Under the pieces are notes generated by a model. The model was not told where the DNA came from, searched no databases, and saw only the letters and a list, made by a program, of their open reading frames with translations. The translations under genes were made by a program, and so were the position numbers. Below, piece by piece: positions 17,895 to 26,209 of a stretch of DNA of 64,000 nucleotides; the stretch's first letter is position 1; every line of letters starts with the position of its first letter. The stretch is from the NCBI GenBank assembly GCA_964444835.1, contig CAYUIT010000010.1, positions 1 to 64,000 on the forward strand, written 5' to 3'. Source of the DNA: CADEED01 sp964444835 (lineage in GTDB: Bacteria > Pseudomonadota > Gammaproteobacteria > Steroidobacterales > Steroidobacteraceae).

Positions 17895-18544
17895 GACTTC
17901 CTCGTGCGAGCGTTGCTGAGCGCGCTGGCGGCGCGTGCGAGCGCTTCAATCGCGGGCCAATCACGTGTGCGAAGGAGTGCCGGCGGCGCAAGCCACGAAC
18001 CGCCGACACAAGCGACGTTGGGTAAGGCCAGAAACTGCGCCGCGTTCTGTACACCGATACCGCCCGTGGGGCAGAAGACGACATCGGGGAACGGGCCTAA
18101 CAAGCTGCTCAGGGCTTGCGTGCCGCCTGCAGACATCGCCGGAAAGAATTTGAAATGGCGGTGGCCAGCGTCGAGCCCGCGCATGATCTCCGACGCAGTG
18201 GCGACTCCCGGGAGCCACGGAATCTTGTCGGCGTGGGCGTAGAGCGCGTCGGTGGCGCCAGGTGAAATGGCGAAATGTGCGCCGGCATTGGCGGCGGCGG
18301 TGAGATCGGCAGGCTTCAAGACGGTACCGGCCGCGATCGTGATCTCCGGCACGGCGCTCGCAATGCGTTCGATTGCCGAGAGGGCGCTCGGCGTGCGCAG
18401 CGTCACCTCGATCGCAGCGATTCCGCCACGCACGAATGCGCGCGCGAGGTCGACTGCGACATCCGCCGTTTCGATCGTGACGACCGGCAACACCGGCGAG
18501 CGCTGCAGCAACACGCCGAGATCACGCGTCGGGGCGCCACTCAT
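17891..18544 (-). CDS. eda: KDPG aldolase (Eda)
   Basis: A 217-residue class I aldolase of the KDPG/KHG family. It contains VVTIETADVAVDLARAFVRGGIAAIEVTLRTP (active-site Glu in the EVTLRT motif), VGAGTVL-like IAAGTVLKPADL, the Schiff-base Lys in HFKFFPA and FCPTGGI for phosphate binding. It splits 2-keto-3-deoxy-6-phosphogluconate to pyruvate and glyceraldehyde 3-phosphate, the last step of the pathway encoded here. ATGA overlaps link it to kdgK upstream and GH43 downstream. Confidence 0.95.
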   Translation of the reverse strand: MSGAPTRDLGVLLQRSPVLPVVTIETADVAVDLARAFVRGGIAAIEVTLRTPSALSAIERIASAVPEITIAAGTVLKPADLTAAANAGAHFAISPGATDALYAHADKIPWLPGVATASEIMRGLDAGHRHFKFFPAMSAGGTQALSSLLGPFPDVVFCPTGGIGVQNAAQFLALPNVACVGGSWLAPPALLRTRDWPAIEALARAASALSNARTRKS

Positions 18545-19578
18545 CGGCGCACCCCGAAGCCTGCACCCGCCATCAAGTCGCGCACTTCCGCGACCGTGGC
18601 GAGGTTCGCATCACCCGGTATCGAGTGCTTGAGGCACGCGGCCGTGACGGCAAACTCGATGCACTCCTGCGGCGTTGCGCCGGATTGGAGCGAGTGGAGG
18701 ATCCCGGCTGCAAACGCATCGCCGCTGCCAATTCGGTCGACGATGTTCGTCAGGTTCCAGCGACGCGAAGCGTGCACCGCTTGGCGCGTCACGAGCGTGC
18801 CAGACAACTCGTGTTGATCGGCACTGTGCTCCACGCGCCTCGTGGCAGCCACGCGTTGGAGGTGCGGCAGCGCCTGGAAGGCTTGCGCTGCGAGCGACGC
18901 GAGTAGCGTGTCCGATAGCGCCTCGGTCGACTTGATCCCTAACAACATGGCCAACGCGCGCTCGTCGGCGAACAACAAATCGGCTTCGGCTGCGCACGCG
19001 CGCAACGTGCTCGCGGCATCCCCGCCCCACGCATCCCACAGCTTCGCGCGATAATTGCAGTCGAAGGCCACGGAGACGCCGTGCTGGCGCGCGGCCCGTA
19101 GCGCTGCGAGCGTGAGTGCGGTGCACTCCGCGCCGAGGGCGGGCGTCACGCCGCTCACGTGCAGCCAGTTCGCTTGCGCTAACAAGCGCTCCCAATCCAA
19201 CGCGTGATTCGCCGTGGTGGCAAACGTGGAGCCTTGTCGGTCGTAAATCACCTCGGACGGAATCAAGCCGTTACCGCCCGACAAGAAATACAAACCGACA
19301 CGACCTTGCGCGAGCAGCCGCACGTCTCGCGTATCGACACCGTGTTTGCGTAGCTCGCCGACGCACGCACGGCCGATCGAGTGATCGGGGAGAGCGCTCA
19401 CCAAGCGAGTGCGGTGCCCGAAGTGGGCGAGTGAGACCGCCACGTTTGCCTCAGCCCCGCCGACGATTAAGTCGAATCGGGGCGACTGCAGCACACGCTC
19501 GAAGCGCGGCGGCGACAGGCGCAGAAGAACCTCGCCGAGCATGACGAAATGGCCGGGCGTTGGGGGCGTGGCTTGCAT
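18541..19578 (-). CDS. kdgK: 2-keto-3-deoxygluconate kinase (KdgK)
   Basis: A 345-residue PfkB-family kinase. GEVLLRLSPP opens the protein, GGAEANVAVSLAHFG is the substrate-binding segment, YYRAKLWD-like FDCNYRAKLWDAWGG is typical of KDG kinases, and DRIGSGDAFAAG carries the catalytic Asp and anion hole. It phosphorylates KDG to KDPG, which Eda cleaves. It leads the kdgK-eda-GH43-esterase-esterase operon and is divergent from the TonB receptor gene, sharing a control region with two operators. Confidence 0.94.
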   Translation of the reverse strand: MQATPPTPGHFVMLGEVLLRLSPPRFERVLQSPRFDLIVGGAEANVAVSLAHFGHRTRLVSALPDHSIGRACVGELRKHGVDTRDVRLLAQGRVGLYFLSGGNGLIPSEVIYDRQGSTFATTANHALDWERLLAQANWLHVSGVTPALGAECTALTLAALRAARQHGVSVAFDCNYRAKLWDAWGGDAASTLRACAAEADLLFADERALAMLLGIKSTEALSDTLLASLAAQAFQALPHLQRVAATRRVEHSADQHELSGTLVTRQAVHASRRWNLTNIVDRIGSGDAFAAGILHSLQSGATPQECIEFAVTAACLKHSIPGDANLATVAEVRDLMAGAGFGVRR

Positions 19579-19622
19579 GTGACTTGCGTTCCGTTGAGTG
19601 GTGTTGTTAAGCTGCCAAAAAA

Positions 19623-19636
19623 TGCTACCGGTGTCA
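19623..19636. promoter_or_regulatory. LacI-family operator copy, proximal to kdgK
   Basis: TGCTACCGGTGTCA keeps the TG...ACCGGT...CA frame of the locus motif. It lies 45 bp before the kdgK start, in the divergent kdgK/TonB receptor region. Its centre is 35 bp from the perfect copy at 19658. Confidence 0.7.
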
Positions 19637-19657
19637 TGCGCAATCTTGCGCTCGGTT

Positions 19658-19671
19658 TGACACCGGTGTCA
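19658..19671. promoter_or_regulatory. Perfect LacI-family operator TGACACCGGTGTCA
   Basis: A perfect 14-bp palindrome, the best copy of the motif in the window, placed 20 bp before the TonB receptor ATG. Paired with the copy 35 bp away it could allow cooperative binding over both divergent promoters. Confidence 0.78.
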
Positions 19672-19690
19672 CTGGCGAGGGGGAGCGAAT

Positions 19691-22519
19691 ATGACGACAG
19701 AAACGAAACCGCGTTCGCGCGAGTCGATCTTCGGTGCGGCAAGCTGGAGCTTCATGAAACGAGTCGGCGGCACTACCGCTGTCGTCGTTGCCAGCGTCGC
19801 AGGTATACCCAACGTCGAAGCGCAAGAAGGCGCGCAAGCCGCGAGTAGCGAGGCGCCACTCGAGGAAGTCGTTGTCACGGGCTTCCGCGGCAGCTTGCGC
19901 GACGCGATCGACGTGAAGCGCGCAGAGAGCGCGATCGTCGATGTCATCAAGGCGGAAGACATCGCCGACTTCCCCGACCTCAACCTCGCAGAATCTTTGC
20001 AGCGTATCCCGGGCGTCGCGATCGATCGCGACGGCGGCGAAGGACGCTCGATCGTCGTGCGCGGTTTGGGGCCCGATTTCACGCGCGTGCGCTTGAATGG
20101 CCTCGAAGCGCTCGCGACGACCGGCGGTAAGGACGGCTCGGGCGGCGCCAATCGCGGTCGCGGCTTCGATTTCCAAGTCTTCGCCTCCGAATTATTCAGC
20201 AGCCTCACCGTCCGCAAAGCGCAGTCCGCCGAAGTCGAAGAAGGCTCGCTCGGTGCGACTGTCGATCTGCAGACCGCGCGCCCGTTCGACTACAACGGCC
20301 TGGTCGTCGCTGTGTCAGGTCAAGGTAGTTACAACGACCTGTCGCGCGATACCGATCCGCGCGGCACGCTGCTGCTGTCGAACCAGTTCTTCGACGGCCG
20401 CTTTGGCGCGCTGCTATCCCTAGCTTACAGCGAACGCTCTACGCTCGAAGAAGGTTCGAGCACGGGCCGCTGGGAGAACGGCGTGACGCAAAGCACGGGC
20501 GGCCGGTTCCTGGGCCTAACGGCTACCGACCCGATCACGTTGGCGTTTCATCCGCGCATCCCGCGCTACGGTCGGCTGACCTACGAGCAGGAGCGCTTGG
20601 GTCTCACGACCGCTTTGCAGTGGCGCGCCACCGATAACACGCTCGTGACGCTCGACGGCTTGTACGCAAAGCTCGAAGGGCAACGCGAGGAAGAGTATCT
20701 CGAGATCATTTCCTTCAGCCGTGGCGGCCAAGGCAATCCACGGACCACCGTGGTGTCGGCGACGATCGATCCGCTGGGGAATTTGATCGCGGGCACGTTC
20801 AACGATGTCGACGCGCGCTCGGAACAGCGTCGCGACGTATACGACACGACCTTCAGCCAGCTCGCGCTCAACCTCGAGCACGAGTTCAGCGATCGCTTCA
20901 AAGTGGCGGCGATCGTGGGCCAGTCGAAGTCGGAGCAAGACAACCCGATCCAAACGACGGTGTCGATCGAGCGCTATGACACCGACGGCTATCAATACGA
21001 CTACCGCGGCGATCAACGCCGGCCGTTCTTCAATTACGGCTTCGATGTCACGAACCCCAATGCTTGGGTGTTCAGCCCCGTGCAAACGCAAGGTGACGCG
21101 TCGTTGATCCGCATGCGTCCTAACAAGACGGACAACACCTTCGACACCGCACGGCTCGACCTCGAATTCGACCTCACGGAGCGCTTCTCGCTCAAGGGCG
21201 GGCTCGCCTGGAAGGACTACGAGTTCAAGACGTTCGAGGCGCGGCGGTTCACGGTGGGCGGTGTCGTGGAAGGCGCGGTGCCGCTGCCGGTCGGAACGTC
21301 GATGTCGCAGATCACCACCTTGCTCACCGGTTTCGGTCGCAATCTCGACGTGCCAGCAGGCACGCCGACGAGTTGGGTGGTTCCGAGCCTCGACGCCATT
21401 GCCACGTTGCTCGACATCAACTGCAACTGCGTCAACGCCTTTGGCGACTTCCGCCTGAGTCCTGACAACCAGCGCGGCGCCAACCGCAGCGTGACGGAAA
21501 CCGACACGAGCGCCTACATCCAACTCGACTTCAACTTCGAAGATCTCGCGTGGCCGGTACGCGGCAACATCGGTGTGCGTCAAGTGCAAACTGAGCAGGA
21601 GGCCACGGGCTTTGTGGGCACCACGCAGGTGACGGTTTCGCAGGATTACGACGACACGTTGCCATCGCTCAACATCACGGTCGAAGCGCGACCGGATTTG
21701 CTGTTGCGCTTTGGAGCCTCGAAGGTGATGGCGCGGCCGCAATTGCCGAACCTGAGCCCCGGCGGTTCGATCAGCACGCAGACGCAGACCCTAACCACTG
21801 GCAACCCGTTGCTCGAGCCGTTCCGTGCCACCACGGCGGACTTCAGCATCGAGTGGTACCCGACTCGCGAAACGCTGGTGTCGGCCGGTATCTTCTACAA
21901 GGACATCGAGACGTTCATCCAGACGCTGCAAACGACCGTGCGCTTCGGCGACACCGGCTTCCCGCTGACGTTGTTACCCGCCAGCCAGAACGCCGACACG
22001 TTGTACTTGCAGACCTCGCCGGTGAATTCGGAAGGCGGTCCGCTCAAGGGGTTCGAACTCAGCGTGCAGTCGCCGTTCACGTTCTTGCCGGGCATCGGTA
22101 AGAACTTCGGTGCGATCCTCAACTACACGCGTGTCGAGTCCGAGATCGATTACGTGTTGAATACCGCGGGCACGGCGTTCTTCACGGCCGATCTCGTCAA
22201 TCTCTCGAAGAGTTCGTGGAACGCCACGCTGTACTTCGAGAACGAGCGCTTCTCGGCGCGTGTCTCGGGCGCGTATCGCGATCCGTACCTGTCGACGGTG
22301 CCGGGTGGCAGCGGCAACGACGTGCGCGGCAAGCAAGATAGCTTCAACGTCGACGTGGCCGCGACCTACAAGCTGAGCGATGCGCTGTCCTTCACAGTCG
22401 AGGGCATCAACCTCACGGATCAATTCGACGAGCGGTACATCTCGTCGGTGCGCGAGAACTCGGAGAGCTTCGAGCACACCGGGCGCCAGTACTTCGTCGG
22501 TTTCCGTTACCGCCTGTAA
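19691..22519 (+). CDS. TonB-dependent receptor, Xanthomonas/Caulobacter type
   Basis: A 942-residue outer-membrane receptor. The start has a strong GAGGGGGAG ribosome site. A long N-region precedes the signal peptide core (TTAVVVASVAGIPNVEAQ). The TonB box is probably LEEVVVTGFRG, followed by the plug domain (DFPDLNLAESLQRIPGVAIDRDGGEGRSIVVRGLGPDFTRV). The rest is a 22-strand-type barrel ending in the aromatic QYFVGFRYRL. Length and the plug sequence fit the TonB-Xanth-Caul class, often for plant oligosaccharides. Oligogalacturonate uptake is likely from context and the shared operator pair. Confidence 0.93.
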   Translation: MTTETKPRSRESIFGAASWSFMKRVGGTTAVVVASVAGIPNVEAQEGAQAASSEAPLEEVVVTGFRGSLRDAIDVKRAESAIVDVIKAEDIADFPDLNLAESLQRIPGVAIDRDGGEGRSIVVRGLGPDFTRVRLNGLEALATTGGKDGSGGANRGRGFDFQVFASELFSSLTVRKAQSAEVEEGSLGATVDLQTARPFDYNGLVVAVSGQGSYNDLSRDTDPRGTLLLSNQFFDGRFGALLSLAYSERSTLEEGSSTGRWENGVTQSTGGRFLGLTATDPITLAFHPRIPRYGRLTYEQERLGLTTALQWRATDNTLVTLDGLYAKLEGQREEEYLEIISFSRGGQGNPRTTVVSATIDPLGNLIAGTFNDVDARSEQRRDVYDTTFSQLALNLEHEFSDRFKVAAIVGQSKSEQDNPIQTTVSIERYDTDGYQYDYRGDQRRPFFNYGFDVTNPNAWVFSPVQTQGDASLIRMRPNKTDNTFDTARLDLEFDLTERFSLKGGLAWKDYEFKTFEARRFTVGGVVEGAVPLPVGTSMSQITTLLTGFGRNLDVPAGTPTSWVVPSLDAIATLLDINCNCVNAFGDFRLSPDNQRGANRSVTETDTSAYIQLDFNFEDLAWPVRGNIGVRQVQTEQEATGFVGTTQVTVSQDYDDTLPSLNITVEARPDLLLRFGASKVMARPQLPNLSPGGSISTQTQTLTTGNPLLEPFRATTADFSIEWYPTRETLVSAGIFYKDIETFIQTLQTTVRFGDTGFPLTLLPASQNADTLYLQTSPVNSEGGPLKGFELSVQSPFTFLPGIGKNFGAILNYTRVESEIDYVLNTAGTAFFTADLVNLSKSSWNATLYFENERFSARVSGAYRDPYLSTVPGGSGNDVRGKQDSFNVDVAATYKLSDALSFTVEGINLTDQFDERYISSVRENSESFEHTGRQYFVGFRYRL

Positions 22520-22527
22520 AGACGACG

Positions 22528-22563
22528 CGAGGGCATCGTGGCCTGTGAGCCGCGATGCCCTCG
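22528..22563 (+). terminator. Hairpin after TonB receptor gene
   Basis: A 14-bp stem with one G-T pair (22528-22541 with 22550-22563) and an 8-nt loop starts 9 bp after the receptor stop. The T-run is missing, so it may also serve as a 3' stability element. The rest of the gap to 22708 shows nothing else. Confidence 0.55.
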
Positions 22564-22708
22564 AATCGCGCGAAACACGCCGCATTCGCGGCTCGTGATG
22601 CTGCGCATAAGCCGTGCAGTATCGTGACGCGCGGTTTGGCAGGGAATGCCAAGCGTGGCGACACGAGCGAAGGACTCGCGCCGCGCGCTGCCACTTCAAT
22701 CTTGGCCG

Positions 22709-24022
22709 TTAGGTTTCGGCGGGCGACTTTTGTGTCGCGCCGGTCTCGGCAGTCGCCGGCTCGCTTGGCAGTGCTTTGTTCGAATTCGTGGTGGTGCCGG
22801 TGGCGGATTGCCCGCCCGGCAACGTGTCGATGAACCGGCGATCGGTGCCGCTGCGTTCATCGGCATAAAAGATCTCGTGCTGGCCGATCGTGATGATGTC
22901 GCCGTTGCGCAGCGTTTGCCGCCGCACCCGCCGACCGCGCATGAAGATGCCGTTCGTGCTGTTCAAGTCCTCGATCACCGTCGCCTTGTCGGTTGTTAGC
23001 ACTTGGCAATGGTGTCGGCTCACAAAGCGGCTATCGATCTGCATGTCGTTGTCGCCGGTGCGCCCGATGACGCGGCGCCCGGCGCGCAGGGGCAGTTCCG
23101 AGACCACTTGCCCGGCCGTGCGCAAAATCAAACGAGCATAGATCGGCGAGGGCGCGGCGGTCGGCTCCGGCGGCGGCTGCGAATGCTGCGACAGCGTGTG
23201 CGTGCGCGCCGAGAACTCCACCCACTGCAGCTCGCCGACGGCGTCAGTCACCTCTTGCAAGCTGACCGTCGTCTTGTCGGACGAGTACGCGGCCATCATC
23301 GCCGTGTCGCACAGCGTATTGATGAGGCGCGGCACGCCGCCCGTGTAGCGATAGATGTCGGGGTAGGTGTCTTCGGTGAAAATCTCGCGCCCCTCGGCGC
23401 CTGCCACTTCAAGCCGATGCTTGATGTAGCCCTTCATATCGTCGAACGACAGCGTGCCCAAGTGAAATCGCAAGCGCACTCGCTGCGCGAGCTGAATGAG
23501 TTCGCCGGAATCGAGCTTCTCGTTCAACTCGGGTTGGCCCGCGAGAATGATGCGCAGTACTTTTTCCTTGGTCGACTCGATCCCAGAGAGCAGGCGAATT
23601 TCCTCCAGCACCTTCATGCTGAGGTTTTGCGCCTCGTCGACGATCAGCAGCACTTTGCGACCCGCTGCAAATTGCTCGATCAAAAAAGTGTTGATCGTCG
23701 CGATCAGTTCGGCCTTCTTCATCTTGAACGGCGAGAACCCGAACTGCACTAGGATCGACTGCAAGAACTCGACGGCCGAGACTTGCGTTTGATTGACTTG
23801 CGCAACGACCACGTTCGGATCGACGTTGCGCAGAAAGGTTTCGATGAGTGTGGTCTTGCCCGCGCCGATTTCGCCGGTGATCACCACGAAGCCGTCGGTG
23901 AACCACACCGTCGATTCCATGTAGGCCTTGGCGCGCGAATGCGCCTTCGACAAGTAAACGAATTGCGGATCCGGGCTGAGCCGGAAGGGCAGTTCCTTTA
24001 GCTTGAAATGGTCCGTGTACAT
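22709..24022 (-). CDS. ExeA/GspA-like AAA ATPase with C-terminal FHA domain
   Basis: A 437-residue protein. The N-terminal half is the ExeA-type ATPase: the opening MYTDHFKLKELPFRLSPDPQFVYLS, Walker A GEIGAGKTT at 50-58, Walker B LLIVDEAQN near 132-140, and AQRVRLRFHLGTLS. After a Pro-rich linker near residue 290, a forkhead-associated domain follows (IGRTGDNDMQIDSRFVSRHHCQV, EDLNSTNGIFMRGRRV). A Ser/Thr/Glu-rich tail ends it. ExeA proteins help assemble secretion or pilus machinery at the cell wall; here the usual peptidoglycan-binding C-terminus is replaced by a phosphothreonine-binding FHA module, which suggests control by Ser/Thr phosphorylation. It has no operon partner in the window. 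Confidence 0.85.
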   Translation of the reverse strand: MYTDHFKLKELPFRLSPDPQFVYLSKAHSRAKAYMESTVWFTDGFVVITGEIGAGKTTLIETFLRNVDPNVVVAQVNQTQVSAVEFLQSILVQFGFSPFKMKKAELIATINTFLIEQFAAGRKVLLIVDEAQNLSMKVLEEIRLLSGIESTKEKVLRIILAGQPELNEKLDSGELIQLAQRVRLRFHLGTLSFDDMKGYIKHRLEVAGAEGREIFTEDTYPDIYRYTGGVPRLINTLCDTAMMAAYSSDKTTVSLQEVTDAVGELQWVEFSARTHTLSQHSQPPPEPTAAPSPIYARLILRTAGQVVSELPLRAGRRVIGRTGDNDMQIDSRFVSRHHCQVLTTDKATVIEDLNSTNGIFMRGRRVRRQTLRNGDIITIGQHEIFYADERSGTDRRFIDTLPGGQSATGTTTNSNKALPSEPATAETGATQKSPAET

Positions 24023-24051
24023 GGCGTTGCGAATCTTACGGGATTCCGGCG

Positions 24052-25158
24052 CTAGCGGAACGAGAGGTAGGTCTCCCGATCGATCCCTTGCAGCAAGGCA
24101 CGGGCGCGCCGATCCCGGGCTGCGGCAGTACTTTCCACCAGCGTCAAATGCCCCACTTTGCGGCCGGGCCGCGCTTCCTTGCCGTAGTCGTGCAGGTGCA
24201 GGCCGGGTTCGGCCAGCAGCTTGGGGGCCGGGGGTACCGATCCAATGAGATTGATCATGGCGCTGTGGCCCCGCGAGCGGGTGCTGCCGAGGGGGAGGCC
24301 GGCGATCGCGCGGACGTGGTTCTCGAACTGGCTTGTCTCGGCCCCCTCGATCGTCCAGTGGCCGGAGTTGTGGACGCGCGGCGCCATCTCATTGGCGATC
24401 AGGCGCCCACGGTGGACGAAGAACTCAATTGTTAGCACGCCCACATAACCGAAATGCTCGAGCACTTTGCGGATGTAGCGTTGTGCCTGTTGTTGCAAGG
24501 CGCGGCTACCGAACGGTGCGCGTGTGAGCCGCAGGACGCCGTCGCGATGCAAGTTGCGATTCAACGGGTAGAGCGCGAACTCGCCGCGCCGACCACGCAC
24601 GCCGATCACTGACACTTCGAAGTCGAACGGCACGAAGTTCTCGTAGATGAGCGGCGCGCCGCCGAGGGCGGCCCAAGCCGCGGCAGTATCCGACGCTTGC
24701 CGAATGACGAACTGGCCCTTGCCATCGTAGCCGAGCCGACGCGTTTTGAGCACACCGGGTGCGCCGATGCGACGCACTGCCGCTTCGAGTTGGCGGTGCG
24801 AGTCCACGGCGGCATAGCGCGTGGTGGGGATCGCTAACTTCTCGAATGCTTGTTTCTCGGCGACGCGATCTTGGGCAGCAGCGAGTGCGCGCAAAGGCGG
24901 GAAAACCCGCGTTTTTTTCGTCACGGGCCGTAAGGCGGCGACGGGAATGTTTTCCCAATCGAACGTGACAACCGCGGAGCGCTCGGCGAGTGCGTCTAAC
25001 AACTTTGGATCGGTCAGATCGCCGCACAGCGTCGGTGCGACTTGTCCACCGGGTGTCGTGGCGCTTTTGTCCAAGAATAGGAAATCGAGCCCGAGTGGAT
25101 AACCTGCCAGCGCCATCATCCGCCCCAGCTGGCCCGCGCCGACGATCCCGATCGTCAT
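24052..25158 (-). CDS. purK: N5-carboxyaminoimidazole ribonucleotide synthase (PurK)
   Basis: The ATG at 25158 (MTIGIVGAGQLGRMMALAG) gives 368 residues. ATP-grasp marks include RRLGYDGKGQF and a glutamate-rich FVPFDFEVSVI, then TIEFFVHRGRLIANEMAPRVHNSGHWT with the metal-binding Glu/Asn. It makes N5-CAIR from AIR, bicarbonate and ATP in purine synthesis. It overlaps purE by four bases (ATGA). An extended frame runs upstream through purE and is a shadow. Confidence 0.95.
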   Translation of the reverse strand: MTIGIVGAGQLGRMMALAGYPLGLDFLFLDKSATTPGGQVAPTLCGDLTDPKLLDALAERSAVVTFDWENIPVAALRPVTKKTRVFPPLRALAAAQDRVAEKQAFEKLAIPTTRYAAVDSHRQLEAAVRRIGAPGVLKTRRLGYDGKGQFVIRQASDTAAAWAALGGAPLIYENFVPFDFEVSVIGVRGRRGEFALYPLNRNLHRDGVLRLTRAPFGSRALQQQAQRYIRKVLEHFGYVGVLTIEFFVHRGRLIANEMAPRVHNSGHWTIEGAETSQFENHVRAIAGLPLGSTRSRGHSAMINLIGSVPPAPKLLAEPGLHLHDYGKEARPGRKVGHLTLVESTAAARDRRARALLQGIDRETYLSFR

Positions 25159-25658
25159 GTCTTCGGCGGTGCAGTACGTGGGTCGGGGTGCTGTAGCACG
25201 CCAGCGGTTTGCTCGCTCCGAAAGCGCTTGAGCGCCGCGTCGATCGGTGCGTATTTGTTGGCGAGAATGGCGGCCGCGGTGAGCGCCGCGTTCGTAGCGC
25301 CGGCCGCACCGATGGCAAACGTGGCCACCGGGATGCCCGCCGGCATTTGTACGATCGACAACAGCGAGTCCATGCCGTTCAGGGCCTTCGATTGCACGGG
25401 CACGCCGAGCACCGGCAGAGTGGTTTTTGCCGCGGTCATGCCCGGCAAGTGCGCGGCGCCACCGGCGCCTGCGATGATGACTTCGATCCCGCGCCCCTGT
25501 GCGGTGCTCGCATAGTCGAACAGCAGATCGGGCGTACGGTGCGCCGAGACGACCTTGATTTCGTGGGCGATGCCGAGCTTTTCGAGCATCTCCGCCGCGG
25601 CTCGCATCGTGTCCCAATCGGACGTGGAGCCCATAATGATGCCAACGAGGGGTTTCAT
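25155..25658 (-). CDS. purE: N5-CAIR mutase (PurE, class I)
   Basis: A 167-residue protein with the class I PurE signatures GIIMGSTSDWDTM, VSAHRTPD, IAGAGGAAHLPGM and GVPVQSKALNGMDSLLSIVQMP. It converts N5-CAIR to CAIR, the step after PurK, with which it overlaps. The C-terminus is slightly extended beyond the conserved core. Confidence 0.96.
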   Translation of the reverse strand: MKPLVGIIMGSTSDWDTMRAAAEMLEKLGIAHEIKVVSAHRTPDLLFDYASTAQGRGIEVIIAGAGGAAHLPGMTAAKTTLPVLGVPVQSKALNGMDSLLSIVQMPAGIPVATFAIGAAGATNAALTAAAILANKYAPIDAALKRFRSEQTAGVLQHPDPRTAPPKT

Positions 25659-25682
25659 CGCCGAAAGTCTAACATGAGGCTG

Positions 25683-26195
25683 TTAATGAGCCTTTCCGGC
25701 CGCGAAAAGCTCACGCAACACACGAAACAACTCGCGGCTCGCACGGCTCCGATCCGTCTCGCTGGCGCGCGAGTTGCTAGCTCGATCGATCAGTTGATCG
25801 AGTGTTTGCCGAGGCGCGTCGGGCACGAACTGGCATAGCTGATCGAGCGCCGGACGTCCCTCGCGTAGCAAGCGTTCGCGCCACTGCTCGGTGCGGCGGT
25901 GCCGCTCGGCCGAGAAGGCGGCGTCTTGCGCCTTGGCCGCGAGCTTCGCCTCGATGGCCGAAGTGTCGATCGTGCGCATCAGCTTGCCGATGAATTGCCG
26001 CTGACGCGCGAGCCCGCCACGGCTCGTGATGCGTTTGGCGAGATCGACGGCGTCCCGTAGCTGCTCGGGTAAGTCGAGCGCATCGAGCTCCTCGCTGTTC
26101 AACTCGATCAGTTGTTCGCCGAGCTTCTGTGCGGCGCTCGCCGCACGCTTGCGGGCGCCTTTCGTGAGTTCGAGTTCTGTGTCGTCGTCTTGCAC
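25683..26195 (-). CDS. darP: Ribosome-associated protein DarP/YjgA
   Basis: The protein belongs to the DUF615/YjgA family: GARKRAASAAQKLGEQLIELNSEELDALDLPEQLRDAVDLAKRI, then a charged helical middle, and the C-terminal SRASRELFRVLRELF. E. coli DarP assists late 50S subunit assembly. The frame opens at 26234, inside the divergent pmbA gene; the GTG at 26195 (VQDDDTELELTKG) fits the family start and avoids the overlap. The pair with divergent pmbA is the same arrangement as in E. coli. Start confidence is moderate. Confidence 0.88.
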   Translation of the reverse strand: MQDDDTELELTKGARKRAASAAQKLGEQLIELNSEELDALDLPEQLRDAVDLAKRITSRGGLARQRQFIGKLMRTIDTSAIEAKLAAKAQDAAFSAERHRRTEQWRERLLREGRPALDQLCQFVPDAPRQTLDQLIDRASNSRASETDRSRASRELFRVLRELFAAGKAH

Positions 26196-26209
26196 AGTAC
26201 AATTCTGCC

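Noticed and set aside
20516..21742. 408-codon open frame antisense to the TonB receptor gene
   Set aside because: Its product is Arg/His/Val-rich with no recognisable fold, as expected from the mirror of a GC-rich gene; the receptor on the other strand is complete and conserved.
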